NCBI RefSeq assembly: GCF_018070575.1
Contig: NZ_JAGPXN010000008.1
Coordinates: 124,001 to 188,000, forward strand
Length of the DNA stretch: 64,000 nt
Source: Micromonospora sp. C31
GTDB lineage: Bacteria; Actinomycetota; Actinomycetes; Mycobacteriales; Micromonosporaceae
Direction of reading: 5' to 3'
Below, piece after piece: positions 41,793 through 51,571 of this stretch (position 1 is the first letter of the stretch; every line of letters starts with the position of its first letter). Under the pieces are notes generated by a model that saw only the letters and a program-made list of their open reading frames with translations, had not been told where the DNA came from and ran no database searches. The translations under genes were made by a program, and so were the position numbers.

Positions 41793-42479
41793 ATGAGCGA
41801 CGACCGCCCGGAACCGCCCGCCGGGGAACCCGACGACCGGACCCGCCCGCTGCCCCTGGACGGCACCGCCCCGCTGGACCGTACGGCCGCACTGCCGCCG
41901 GAGCGGTCCGGGCCGGCGGCATGGTCCGGTCGGGCGGAGGTGCGCCCCTCCGGGCCGACCGACCAACCGGAGCCCGAGTGGTACGCCGAGGACCAGGGCG
42001 CGCGGCGATGGTGGCTGCCGATCCTGTGGGGCGTCGTCGTGCTGCTGCTGGTCGGCGTGCTCGGTGTCGGGCTGTGGCTGGCCCTCCAGTCGACGGACGA
42101 CGATCCGGCCGGACCCGGGCCGTCGCCGTCGCCGTCGGTGCCCCGCGCGTCGCCGACCACCGCCGCCCCGACCTCGGCCGCCCCCACCAGTGCGTCGCCC
42201 TCGGTGTCCCCGACGCCCTCGGCGCCGGCCCGACTGCCGATGCCGCCGGTGGTGAACCTGCCGCTGGAGACGGCCCAGGCGATCCTGGACGACGTCGGCC
42301 TGGGCCACCGGGTCGAGTACGAGACGTCCGACCGTCCCGCCGGCACGGTGGTCCGCACCGAGCCGGAGGCGGGGCAACTGGTGCCGGAGGACGAGGAGGT
42401 CACGCTGGTGGTGGCCCGCGACGCCGCCTCGCCGACCGGCGGTGTCACGCCGTCGGTCGAACCGACCGCCACCCGGTGA
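41793..42479 (+). CDS. Membrane-anchored PASTA-domain protein (one domain)
   Basis: A 228-residue protein: a Pro-rich, acidic cytoplasmic part (1-70), one membrane helix (about 77-100, LPILWGVVVLLLVGVLGVGL), a Ser/Pro/Thr-rich linker (about 105-145), and a single PASTA-like domain (about 150-210), LPMPPVVNLPLETAQAILDDV. Layout matches the previous gene but there is only one PASTA domain. Its binding partner is unknown; cell-wall ligand binding is inferred from the domain. It may be co-transcribed with the first PASTA gene, and the next gene converges. Confidence 0.75.
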   Translation: MSDDRPEPPAGEPDDRTRPLPLDGTAPLDRTAALPPERSGPAAWSGRAEVRPSGPTDQPEPEWYAEDQGARRWWLPILWGVVVLLLVGVLGVGLWLALQSTDDDPAGPGPSPSPSVPRASPTTAAPTSAAPTSASPSVSPTPSAPARLPMPPVVNLPLETAQAILDDVGLGHRVEYETSDRPAGTVVRTEPEAGQLVPEDEEVTLVVARDAASPTGGVTPSVEPTATR

Positions 42480-42530
42480 GCCGCTGACCCGGCTGCTGCG
42501 GAGGGCGTCGCCGAGGCGGGGGCCGCCCCC

Positions 42531-43004
42531 TCACCACGTGCGCCGTCTCGTGCCGACCATGCCGAGCCCGGCCAGCGAGATGGCCAGGCCGAAGATGCCG
42601 GACCAGAAGAGGGAACGGCGGACGTCGTCCGGTGCGGGGCGGGCGGCCTGCGCCGTGCCGGCCGGGGCGGCGGCGGGAACATCGGTCCCGGCGCCGGCCG
42701 GCCCGGGTTCGTCGGCGGCGCCGAGCGCATCCGCTTCGTCCGGCCCGGCCAGCGCGTACGGGGGGTCGAGGGCGTACGGGTCGGCCAAGGCGTCCGGCCC
42801 GTAGTCGTCGGGCAGGTCGTCGTCGACCACGGTGATCTCCGGTGCGGGGACCGGGGTGGTCAGCCGCGTGGTGGACGAGAGGACGGGATCACGGACCACG
42901 ACCACCAGCAGGGTGGCGGCGCCGAGCAGCGCCAGGAGTCCGAAGGCGTAGGCGATACGGGAGCGGTGGTGCCGCCGCGCGGCGGGCTGATAGACCATGG
43001 CCAT
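42531..43004 (-). CDS. Two-helix membrane protein of unknown function
   Basis: A 157-residue protein with a short basic N-terminus, a hydrophobic helix (about 18-38, YAFGLLALLGAATLLVVVV), an acidic Pro/Ala-rich extracellular stretch with repeated DPYAL-like motifs (about 65-90), and a second hydrophobic segment near the C-terminus (SGIFGLAISLAGLGMVG). The hairpin topology, with both ends inside, is inferred. The start could be ATG 43004 or ATG 42998, and neither has a strong ribosome site. I do not recognise the family. Confidence 0.55.
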   Translation of the reverse strand: MAMVYQPAARRHHRSRIAYAFGLLALLGAATLLVVVVRDPVLSSTTRLTTPVPAPEITVVDDDLPDDYGPDALADPYALDPPYALAGPDEADALGAADEPGPAGAGTDVPAAAPAGTAQAARPAPDDVRRSLFWSGIFGLAISLAGLGMVGTRRRTW

Positions 43005-43103
43005 CCCAGGTTCGGGGTCCTGGACGCGCGGGGTGGAACGTGCCGGGGTGGGCGTACCTCATTCTATGGCGACGGCACGCCCCCCGGCTGCCGAACGTGC
43101 AGG

Positions 43104-43391
43104 TCAGCCCACCCTGACGGGGGTACGGGCCACGGGCCGGCGCGGCGCGCGCACGGTGTGCGGGCGCGGCTCGGGAGCCGACCGCAGGTGGCGCAGCCCC
43201 TCCCGCTGGACGAAGATCGACCGCCGGCTGACCGCGTCCCCCGATGCGTTCAACTCGTAGCCTTCGAGCCAGATCCAGCCGTCGTAGGTCGGCCAGTCGA
43301 GCACCCGGATGACCCGGAACATGATGGGTCTGAGGAACTGGACACTCGCCGCGCGAGTCACGTGCAGTACGTCACCGGAGCGGGGAAGCAC
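43104..43391 (-). CDS. Hypothetical protein, 95 residues
   Basis: A 95-residue basic protein. Its first 55 residues look folded (VTRAASVQFLRPIMFRVIRV, PTYDGWIWLEGYELNASGDA) and its end is Arg/Pro-rich. A GTG at 43391 is chosen because AGGAG precedes it at six bases; the longer upstream frame is not coding-like. I do not recognise it as a known family. It is divergent from the disrupted plus-strand frame at 43460-43715, near the XRE-DUF397 pair, and may belong to the same regulatory neighbourhood. Confidence 0.55.
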   Translation of the reverse strand: MLPRSGDVLHVTRAASVQFLRPIMFRVIRVLDWPTYDGWIWLEGYELNASGDAVSRRSIFVQREGLRHLRSAPEPRPHTVRAPRRPVARTPVRVG

Positions 43392-43459
43392 ATGGACTCC
43401 TGGGAAGGGTCGGCCGGCGGGCAAGCCGGCGGTGCGGGTCGGGGGACGTCGATGGCCCG

Positions 43460-43715
43460 GTGGCGGGGTCGTGCCTCGTGGACCGGATGTCGCGGGCGGT
43501 GGTGGTCGGGCCGTATCCGCTGGTGGCGAACCGCCACCCGACCAACACCCGGCTGCTCCGGGTACCGCTCCCGCCGCCGCAGCCAACTGGCGTGCAGCGG
43601 CGAGGTCATCAACCCGGGGCAGGCCTGGTTGTCGACTGACGGGTGGTCCCACCGCCGCGCGTCCCGCAGCCCGTGGGATCACCACGGCGGGGAAGCGAAC
43701 GAAGACGGTGAGTAA
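43460..43715 (+). pseudogene. Possible frameshifted small gene
   Basis: Coding-like GC3 bias switches frame inside this stretch. From GTG 43460 one frame reads RAVVVGPYPLVANRHPTNTR and stays GC3-rich to about 43570; after it another frame, one base over, gives SGEVINPGQAWLSTDG and ends at TAA 43713. A one-base insertion or deletion in the CCGCCGCCGCAGCC run would join them into one protein of about 80 residues. It could be a sequencing error, a true frameshift or chance; no family is recognised. Confidence 0.3.
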
Positions 43716-44077
43716 CCCGTGCCATACGCACAGACTGCATCAGCGACGTGCTTCATGCAAGTTGCACGTCGACTTTTGCCGATACGTGAGCGGCTCGTGC
43801 AAAGCAGCGCTTGAAGCGGTTCACGTCTGCCCGGCACACTGGGGGCCGGTTTCGCCCGTCGCGGCCGGCCGATGACCGGCACCACCCCACGCCGCGAACG
43901 ACGCCCGCCGTACGACGGTCGCGCCCCTGGCGGGTGCCGACGGTGGCGCACGGCGAGGCGGAGGTGGACCGGTGAGGCCTGACAGCCGGTGGTCCCGAAC
44001 AGCGGGGCCGGTGATCCCGTGACCGCGAGGAGTGGGCCGGATCGGCGAGCCCCGCGGTCGCGGACCGAGGTGGCCCG
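43716..44077. other. Upstream region of XRE-DUF397 pair
   Basis: A 362-base gap without a convincing gene. It is less GC-rich than its surroundings at 43730-43830, where TGCA-centred motifs occur repeatedly; the clearest palindrome is listed separately. Confidence 0.5.
43756..43766. promoter_or_regulatory. TGCAA-G-TTGCA palindrome, candidate operator
   Basis: A perfect 11-base palindrome (TGCAAGTTGCA) in an AT-richer gap upstream of the XRE regulator gene. Related TGCA motifs flank it. Confidence 0.35.
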
Positions 44078-44959
44078 GTGAGCGAGCGGCGCAGCCCCAC
44101 CATCCGACGCCGTCGCCTCGGCGCCGAACTGCGTCGGCAGCGGGAGGCGGCCAGGATCACCATCGAGGCGGTCGCCGAGCAGCTGGAGTGCTCGGCGTCG
44201 AAGGTCTCGCGGATCGAGACCGGCCACACCACGGCGACCCCCCGCGACGTGCGGGACATGCTGCGGATCTACGGCGTGGTGGGCGCCGAGAGCGACGAGC
44301 TGGTGCAGATCGCCCGGGAGGCGCGGCAGAAGGGCTGGTGGCACCCCTACAGCACGGTGCTGGTCGGCGCGTACGTCGGGCTGGAGGCGGCGGCCAGCTC
44401 GATCCGGGCGTACGAGCAGCAGGTGGTGCCCGGGTTGCTGGAGACGGAGGAGTACGCGGGCGCGATGATCCGCGCCGCCCGGCCCGACTTCACGCCCGAG
44501 CAGGTGCAACAACGGGTGCGTGTCCGTCTGGGCCGTCAGTCGTTGTTGACCCAGGATGATCCGGTCGATCTGTGGGTGGTGCTCGATGAGGCGGTGGTGA
44601 GCCGTCCGGTGGGCGGGGACGAGGTAATGCGCGACCAGCTCAGACGCCTGGTCGAGGTGGCGGAACTGCCGAACGTGACGCTCCAGATCCTGCCGTTCGC
44701 GGTGGGGGCGCACGCCGGCATGGACGGCACCTTCACGATCCTCAGCTTCCCTGAGCCCGGTGATCCGGATGTCGTGTACGCGGAGAATGCCACGGGTGGG
44801 CTCTTCCTGGAGAAGAGTGACGAACTGCAGAAGTACAGCTTCATCTTCGATCACATCCGAGCGGCGGCCATTCGTCCGGAGGAGTCCATCGCACACATCG
44901 CGAAACTGGCAGAGGAGCCGCTGTGGAAATGGCGACCAATGGGTTCCCCGTGGACCTGA
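44078..44959 (+). CDS. XRE-family regulator with DUF5753 domain
   Basis: A 293-residue regulator. The N-terminal helix-turn-helix (about 15-70) reads LRRQREAARITIEAVAEQL and SASKVSRIETG, the XRE type, and the C-terminal 200 residues form the DUF5753 domain found in actinobacterial regulators such as WhiJ-like and AbaA-like proteins (LETEEYAGAMIRA, PFAVGAHAGMDGTF, VVYAENATGGLFLE). The partner DUF397 gene overlaps its 3' end, a conserved pairing. Such pairs are proposed to act as developmental or toxin-antitoxin-like switches; this is not demonstrated here. The start GTG 44078 is the first consistent start, but no strong ribosome site is seen. Confidence 0.85.
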   Translation: MSERRSPTIRRRRLGAELRRQREAARITIEAVAEQLECSASKVSRIETGHTTATPRDVRDMLRIYGVVGAESDELVQIAREARQKGWWHPYSTVLVGAYVGLEAAASSIRAYEQQVVPGLLETEEYAGAMIRAARPDFTPEQVQQRVRVRLGRQSLLTQDDPVDLWVVLDEAVVSRPVGGDEVMRDQLRRLVEVAELPNVTLQILPFAVGAHAGMDGTFTILSFPEPGDPDVVYAENATGGLFLEKSDELQKYSFIFDHIRAAAIRPEESIAHIAKLAEEPLWKWRPMGSPWT

Positions 44960-45162
44960 CGCAGGCGACGTGGTTCAAGAGCTCGAAGAGCGGGCCGAAC
45001 TGCGACAACTGCGTCGAGGTGGCGTACGTGACGGGGGCGGTCGGCGTGCGTGACTCGAAGGACAAGACGGGCCCGGCCCTGGTCTTCGCCTCAGGTGACT
45101 GGCACGCCTTCGTCGCCGGCACCAGGGGTGGTGCGTTCGGCAGGGGCTTGACGGGACTGTGA
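44923..45162 (+). CDS. DUF397 small protein
   Basis: A 79-residue protein typical of DUF397: TWFKSSKSGPNCDNCVEVAYV, then VGVRDSKDKTGPALVFASGDWHAFV. Two Cys (in GPNCDNC) are conserved in the family. It overlaps the end of the XRE regulator gene by 37 bases in another frame. GTG 44923 has AGGAG five to six bases upstream, and ATG 44929 is an alternative start. DUF397 proteins are found next to XRE regulators in actinobacteria, often in many copies, and may bind their partner; here this is the only pair in the window. A perfect 16-bp stem-loop ends the transcript. Confidence 0.87.
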   Translation: MEMATNGFPVDLTQATWFKSSKSGPNCDNCVEVAYVTGAVGVRDSKDKTGPALVFASGDWHAFVAGTRGGAFGRGLTGL

Positions 45163-45169
45163 CGTGACG

Positions 45170-45207
45170 GTTGCCCCCGCCCGGCGGTAGAGCCGGGCGG
45201 GGGCAAC
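45170..45207 (+). terminator. Perfect 16-bp stem-loop terminator
   Basis: GTTGCCCCCGCCCGGC (45170-45185) pairs with its exact complement (45192-45207) around a six-base loop, eight bases after the DUF397 stop. Confidence 0.85.
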
Positions 45208-45351
45208 GTCGTGCCCGCGTCCGCGGCGGCCACGAAGACGTCCCGCCGTCGGCGTCGCCACATCGGGTCCCGTGTCGTTGTACCCCTCGGTACGGCGCTG
45301 GTCGACAACCCGCCGCACGGATCGGCAAACCGAGCGAGGCAGGCGAGACGG

Positions 45352-45759
45352 ATGACGACGATCGGGTCAGACAACCTCACCAACGGGCCGGGCAAGCCGG
45401 AACGGTTCGGAGGCAAGTACCGGGGAGCACGCCGGGACACCGTCCTCACCGAGGTGGTGTCGACCGACACCGAGATCGGTGGCCGGGAGGCCCCGGCCGC
45501 CCCGCCGGAGCAGGCCGGTCCACCGCTCTCCCTGCCCTCGCTGGATCCCAACCCGCTCACCGAGCCGTCGTTCCCGCCCGGTGCCTGGTCGGTGGAGCCG
45601 GCCGAGTCGTTGGTCGACCATCCGCTGCTGCGCGGGCTGCTGATGGAGTTGCCGCCGAAGGGCAGCGTCCCGCCGCCCGGCTGGCTCGACCGGTGGTTCG
45701 AGGCGACCCGGGCGATCCTGGAACTGCTATACGTGCAGGGGCCCGGCCGCTCGCGCTGA
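45352..45759 (+). CDS. Hypothetical protein, 135 residues
   Basis: A 135-residue protein with a polar N-terminus (to about residue 30), a Pro-rich middle (PSLDPNPLTEPSFPPGAW) and a helical C-terminus with WLDRWFEATRAILELLYV. No signal peptide or membrane helix is clear, and I do not recognise a family. GC3 bias is strong, so it is very probably coding. Its 3' end overlaps the convergent membrane gene by 33 bases. ATG 45352 is the only good start candidate in frame. Confidence 0.55.
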   Translation: MTTIGSDNLTNGPGKPERFGGKYRGARRDTVLTEVVSTDTEIGGREAPAAPPEQAGPPLSLPSLDPNPLTEPSFPPGAWSVEPAESLVDHPLLRGLLMELPPKGSVPPPGWLDRWFEATRAILELLYVQGPGRSR

Positions 45760-46326
45760 TGCGGGCCGGGCCGGCGCGGCCCGCTCGACGAACCGGTTGT
45801 GCCGCAGGGCGTGGCGTACGCCGATGGCGGCGACGCCCAGCACGCCCACGGTGATCGCCGGGCCGGTCACGCCGGGCCCGAACAGCAGGCCCGGTGCGCT
45901 CGCCGTGACCACCGCGGGCAGGATCGCCAGGCCGGTGACCTGCACCGGGAGCCCGATCAGCGGGTGTGCGGCGGAGGCCCGCAGGCCGTGCGGCGACGGG
46001 GTGTCCGGCGCCGAGGAGAGCGCGACCGCGCCTGCCCGCAGCCGGCGTACCCGGCGCACCGTGCAGGCGGCGACCACGAGCGCGGGGACGGCGGCGAGGG
46101 TGAGCCCGGCGGCCGCCCGGTCCGCCGGGGCCGCGCCGGCGCTGGAGAGGCCCGCGACCAGCACGGCGGCCGTCAGCCCCAGGCCGGTCGACGTCAGCGC
46201 GAGCACCCACCCGGTACGCCGGCGCAGGGCGCGGGCGTGGTCCAGCCGGGGCAGCCCGTCCGCGAGCCAGCCGGCGACGAGCCAGACGGCGGTCAGCGGC
46301 AGCAGCACGGTGAGGTGGATCTCCAT
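45727..46326 (-). CDS. Six-helix-type membrane protein of unknown function
   Basis: A 199-residue membrane protein. Hydrophobic segments are seen at about 4-22, 38-60, 68-88, 118-140 and 143-165; loops are Arg-rich on one side (LPRLDHARALRRRTG and VRRVRRLRAG), which fits an inside location. No motif of an enzyme or transporter is recognised. ATG 46326 is chosen as start; a GTG is next to it. Its 3' end runs 33 bases into the convergent hypothetical gene. Confidence 0.6.
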   Translation of the reverse strand: MEIHLTVLLPLTAVWLVAGWLADGLPRLDHARALRRRTGWVLALTSTGLGLTAAVLVAGLSSAGAAPADRAAAGLTLAAVPALVVAACTVRRVRRLRAGAVALSSAPDTPSPHGLRASAAHPLIGLPVQVTGLAILPAVVTASAPGLLFGPGVTGPAITVGVLGVAAIGVRHALRHNRFVERAAPARPASARAAGPLHV

Positions 46327-46543
46327 GACGGACAGCCTTGCCCGTTCTCGACGACCGTGAATCCGGGCAGGTCCCGGGTTCGTCCCGCAGTCGCCTCCCC
46401 TAGGGGCCATCTTCCCGATGTTATGGGGAAGTCGACATGTTTGAATTCACGTGAGCGTCCCCCTACTCTCAGCTTGATCGGCATTCATCGATTCACTCGT
46501 CACGAACAGTTGGACGGTCGGTGCCGGTCGGAGGGAGTAGAAG

Positions 46544-48406
<1,863 letters not shown>

Positions 48407-48415
48407 CCCCGTGCA

Positions 48416-48463
48416 AGGAAGGGCCCCTTCCTATCGCTATAGCGATAGGAAGGGGCCCTTCCT
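48416..48463. repeat. 48-bp perfect palindrome, GGAAGGG element copy 2
   Basis: AGGAAGGGCCCCTTCCTATC and three more bases (48416-48438) are exactly complementary to 48441-48463 with an AT centre. It lies 10 bases after the protease stop and 17 bases before the end of the convergent glycosyltransferase gene. It is related to the element at 16513-16564 and can also form two small hairpins. Confidence 0.9.
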
Positions 48464-48479
48464 AACATCTGGGCGGCGT

Positions 48480-49286
48480 CTAGACCGCGAAACTGGTGGG
48501 GCGCTCGGTGGCCGGGGCCGGCGGCCTCGCCTTCCACAGCCCCGTCTTCTGCCCTGCGAGCCGGGTCAGGTAGGCCGGGTTGAGGATCACGTAGCGTCGC
48601 CAGAGCCGCTTCGGCTCCAGGCCGAGGCGCCAGAACCACTCCAGGCCGGCCCGCTGCATCCACGGCGGGGGCTGACGCAGCAGCCCGGCGTGGTAGTCGA
48701 AGGCCGCCCCGACCGCCATCAGCGGCATGTCCAGCAGCGGCCGCATGGCGTACGTGAAGACCTCCTGGCGCGGGCAGCCCAGCCCGACCAGCACGAGCCG
48801 GGCCCCACTGGACCTGATCCGGTCGGCGATCTCGACGTCCTCGCCCGGCTGCACCGCCCGGAACTTGGACGGCTCCACCCCGGCGATCTTCAGCGCCGGG
48901 AACATCCGTTCCAGCGCCGGGATCAGCCTGGCCAGGGTCTCCTCGGTCGACCCGTAGAGGTAGACCGGCAGCCCCTCGTCGGCGAACCGGGCGAGCACGT
49001 GCAGGGTCAGGTTCGGGCCGTAGACCCGGTCGGTCAGCCCCGCGCCGTGCAGCAGGTTGAGCGCCCAGCGCACCGGCTGGCCGTCGGGGGTGACCACGTC
49101 GAAGGAGTTCAGCCGGGCGTTGTGCGCCGGGTCGAGCACCCCGGTCATCACGCCGTGCACGGCCAGCGCCGTCAGCGCCAGCGGGCGGCGCTCCTGCGCG
49201 GCGGCCACCACCTGCTCGGTCGCCGCGGCGTAGTCGGTGGCGTCGACCAGGACCCCGAGGACGTTCCGCTTGCCCTTGCCGGTCAT
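48480..49286 (-). CDS. WecG/TagA/CpsF-family glycosyltransferase
   Basis: A 268-residue GT26-type transferase that adds a sugar (often ManNAc or a uronic-acid derivative) to a lipid-linked precursor. The [25 protein letters not shown] and [11 protein letters not shown] motifs are typical of the WecG/TagA family, and the C-terminus has the [17 protein letters not shown] motif. ATG 49286 overlaps the upstream epimerase stop by four bases, so the two are co-translated. They probably act in sequence on one surface glycan or lipid-linked sugar; the product is not known. The gene converges on the secreted protease, with the palindromic element between. Confidence 0.86.
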   Translation of the reverse strand: MTGKGKRNVLGVLVDATDYAAATEQVVAAAQERRPLALTALAVHGVMTGVLDPAHNARLNSFDVVTPDGQPVRWALNLLHGAGLTDRVYGPNLTLHVLARFADEGLPVYLYGSTEETLARLIPALERMFPALKIAGVEPSKFRAVQPGEDVEIADRIRSSGARLVLVGLGCPRQEVFTYAMRPLLDMPLMAVGAAFDYHAGLLRQPPPWMQRAGLEWFWRLGLEPKRLWRRYVILNPAYLTRLAGQKTGLWKARPPAPATERPTSFAV

Positions 49287-50356
49287 GCGCCCGGCACCCA
49301 CTTGTCCACGTTGGCCTCGTAGATCTCCCGCATGATCATGGGCACGTCGTAGACCTGCTTCCACTCGGGGTAGTCGGCCTGGAATGCCTCGTTCGAGCCG
49401 ATCCACCACTTGTGGTCGCCGATCCGGTTGGCCTCGACGTACTCGGTGATCATCTCCTGGCCGGTGATCTGCTCGGCGAGCGCGAACGCCTCACGGTTGG
49501 AGGTGTTCGAGTGTCGCCCGCCGCCGAGGTTGTAGACCGCCGCCGAGCGCGGGTTGCGGAAGAACGCCTCGAACGCGGAGACCACGTCCGAGCTGTGGAT
49601 GGCGTCGCGGACCTGCTTGCCCTGGTAACCGAAGATCTTGTAGGTGCGGCGCTCCATGTTGGCGCGCATCACGTAGCCGAGGAAGCCGTGCAACTCCGTG
49701 GCGGAGTGCGCGGGGCCGGTCAGCGTGCCGCCCCGGAAGCAGGCCGTCCGCATACCGAAGTAGCGGCCGTACTCCTGCACCATGACGTCGGCCGCGACCT
49801 TGGAGGCACCGAAGATCGAATGCAGGCAGGCGTCGATGGACATGTCCTCACGGATGCCCTGCTCGTACGGGTGCCCCGGCTCGATCTCCCAGCGGGACTC
49901 CAACTCGACCAGCGGCAGGCTGTTCGGCCGGTCGCCGTAGACCTTGTTGGTGGAGCAGTGGACGACCGGCGCCTCGGCGCAGTGCTCGCGCACGTTCTGC
50001 AGGACGTTGAGCGTGCCGGCGGCGTTCACGTCGAAGTCGGTGAACGGGTCGCGCACCGCCCAGTCGTGCGACGGCTGGGCGGCGGTGTGGATCACCACGG
50101 CGACGTCGGTGCCGTACCGCTTGAACAGCTTGGCCAGCGCGGCCCGGTCCCGGATGTCGATGCTGTGGTGTGAGTACGCGGGCCCCAGCTCGTCGGTCAG
50201 CCGGCGGACGTTCCACGCGGTGGACGCCTCCTCGCCGAAGAACTCCTGCCGCATGTCGTTGTCGATGCCGACGACCTCGAGACCGAGGCCGGCGAAGTGC
50301 CGGACCGCCTCGGAGCCGATCAGACCGCCCGAGCCGGTCACGAACGCGACACTCAC
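49283..50356 (-). CDS. NAD-dependent nucleotide-sugar epimerase (CDP-tyvelose 2-epimerase-like)
   Basis: A 357-residue extended SDR. The NAD motif is [15 protein letters not shown] (about 4-18). The family-specific [20 protein letters not shown] (about 182-201) has Phe182 where the catalytic Tyr of YxxxK is expected and Lys186 in place; the same substitution is probably the family's own variant, since CDP-paratose/tyvelose 2-epimerase-like proteins share that run. The CDP-sugar assignment is from that similarity and the [14 protein letters not shown] stretch. GTG 50356 follows AGGAG. It is the first gene of the two-gene glycan operon. Confidence 0.78.
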   Translation of the reverse strand: MSVAFVTGSGGLIGSEAVRHFAGLGLEVVGIDNDMRQEFFGEEASTAWNVRRLTDELGPAYSHHSIDIRDRAALAKLFKRYGTDVAVVIHTAAQPSHDWAVRDPFTDFDVNAAGTLNVLQNVREHCAEAPVVHCSTNKVYGDRPNSLPLVELESRWEIEPGHPYEQGIREDMSIDACLHSIFGASKVAADVMVQEYGRYFGMRTACFRGGTLTGPAHSATELHGFLGYVMRANMERRTYKIFGYQGKQVRDAIHSSDVVSAFEAFFRNPRSAAVYNLGGGRHSNTSNREAFALAEQITGQEMITEYVEANRIGDHKWWIGSNEAFQADYPEWKQVYDVPMIMREIYEANVDKWVPGA

Positions 50357-50428
50357 ACGCCACTCCTGGTCCGTCGGAGGCAGAAACCATCGGAGCATAG
50401 CGTGACGTACGGCACGCCCCGATACGGC

Positions 50429-50460
50429 GCGAGGGCCCCGCATCGCTGCGGAGCCCTCGC
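50429..50460 (-). terminator. Stem-loop terminator after tRNA-Leu
   Basis: GCGAGGGCCCCGCA (50429-50442) pairs with TGCGGAGCCCTCGC (50447-50460) at 13 of 14 positions. It is four bases downstream of the tRNA-Leu 3' end on the minus strand. Confidence 0.75.
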
Positions 50461-50464
50461 GTAT

Positions 50465-50550
50465 TGGTGGGGAAGGGGGGAGTTGAACCCCCACGCCCTT
50501 TCGGGCACACGGACCTGAACCGTGCGCGTCTGCCATTCCGCCACTTCCCC
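50465..50550 (-). tRNA. tRNA-Leu(CAG)
   Basis: An 86-base type II tRNA with encoded CCA. On the minus strand the acceptor GGGGAAG pairs with CTTCCCC, the anticodon stem CACGG/CCGTG encloses loop TTCAGGT with anticodon CAG, a long variable arm (TGCCCGAAAGGGCG) follows, and the T arm is GGGGGTTCAACTCCCCC. It precedes the fhaA operon, as in mycobacteria. Confidence 0.97.
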
Positions 50551-50803
50551 GTGGCTTGACCTCGAACACTGTAGTCTGTGCCGGTCCTGCCGTCTCCAGC
50601 GGGCCCCGGACATCCTACGCGGTCCGTGATCGTTGCGTCGATTGGTTACCGTCCGAGGAGCGGTTACCGTTCGTGGCGCACGAAAGAGTAGCACGGCATT
50701 ATCGGCCCGTCCGAACGGGCCGCCGTCAGACGGCCGAGCGGCGTGTGAGCTGCGCGCGCGCCGGCCGGATACCATCATGTCCTCGGGACCCGAGGAGGAG
50801 CCG

Positions 50804-51565
50804 GTGAGCGTGCTGCAACGCTTCGAGAAGCGTCTGGAAGGCCTGGTCGAGGGGGCCTTCGCCAAGGTCTTCAAAGGGGTGGTCCACCCCGTGGAGATCC
50901 TCAACGCCATGCAGCGGGAGGCCGAGGCGCACAAGGCGATCCTGGCCGGTGGGCGCACGTTGGTGCCCAACCGCTACGTGATCGATCTCTCGCCCTACGA
51001 CCACAGTCGTCTGGCGCCGTACGCCGCCGCGCTGGCCCAGGAGCTGGCCCAGTCGCAGGCGGAGTTCATCGGCGAGCAGGCCTGGACGGTCTACGGCGAC
51101 GTGATCGTCGAGATCGAACGCGGCGAGGGGCTGGACACCGGGATGTTCCGGGTCACCGCCGAGGTCTACACCGGTGGCGAGGTCGCCCCGGTCTCGGCGC
51201 CCGGCTACGACGCGGGCCCGCCCGCCTACCCCGCGTACGACCAGGGCGGCGGCTACGGTCCTCCGCCCGGCCACGGCGGCGGCCGCAACGTGCGGCTGGT
51301 CTCCGGCGACGGGCGCACCTACCCGCTCCAGATGGGCTCGACCGTCATCGGCCGTGGCGACCAGGCCAACCTGCGGCTGCCCGACGTCGGGATCTCGCGG
51401 CGACACGCCCGGCTGGACTTCGACGGCGGTCAGGTCGTGCTGACCGATCTCGGGTCGACCAACGGCACCATGGTCAACGGCCAGCGGGTCTCCGCCGTCG
51501 CCCTCAACCCGGGCGACATGATCCAGCTCGGCACCACGACGCTGACCTTCCGCGTGGACGGCTGA
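50804..51565 (+). CDS. fhaA: FhaA, DUF3662- and FHA-domain protein
   Basis: A 253-residue adaptor. The N-terminal DUF3662 domain (1-120) includes VLQRFEKRLEGLVEGAFAKV, a Pro/Gly/Tyr-rich linker follows (about 125-165), and the FHA domain is at 165-250, with the phosphothreonine-binding motif GRGDQANLRLPD, then SRRHARL and DLGSTNGTMVNGQ. FHA domains bind phosphothreonine, here probably on PknA/PknB or on MviN-like cell-wall proteins. GTG 50804 is preceded by GAGGAGGAG, a very strong ribosome site. It opens the cell-wall operon, and tRNA-Leu lies upstream on the other strand. Confidence 0.93.
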   Translation: MSVLQRFEKRLEGLVEGAFAKVFKGVVHPVEILNAMQREAEAHKAILAGGRTLVPNRYVIDLSPYDHSRLAPYAAALAQELAQSQAEFIGEQAWTVYGDVIVEIERGEGLDTGMFRVTAEVYTGGEVAPVSAPGYDAGPPAYPAYDQGGGYGPPPGHGGGRNVRLVSGDGRTYPLQMGSTVIGRGDQANLRLPDVGISRRHARLDFDGGQVVLTDLGSTNGTMVNGQRVSAVALNPGDMIQLGTTTLTFRVDG

Positions 51566-51571
51566 CCCGCC

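Noticed and set aside
39427..42730. Long minus-strand frame joining the membrane gene with upstream DNA
   Set aside because: It crosses the two PASTA genes antisense; ATG 40818 with a leaderless promoter is a better start.
46447..46458. Possible second parS (TTCACGTGA-like)
   Set aside because: Only the central hexamer and a few bases match; 9 of 16 positions is not convincing.
50633..50803. Extended N-terminus of fhaA upstream of GTG 50804
   Set aside because: The upstream part has no family similarity, while GAGGAGGAG sits just before GTG 50804.
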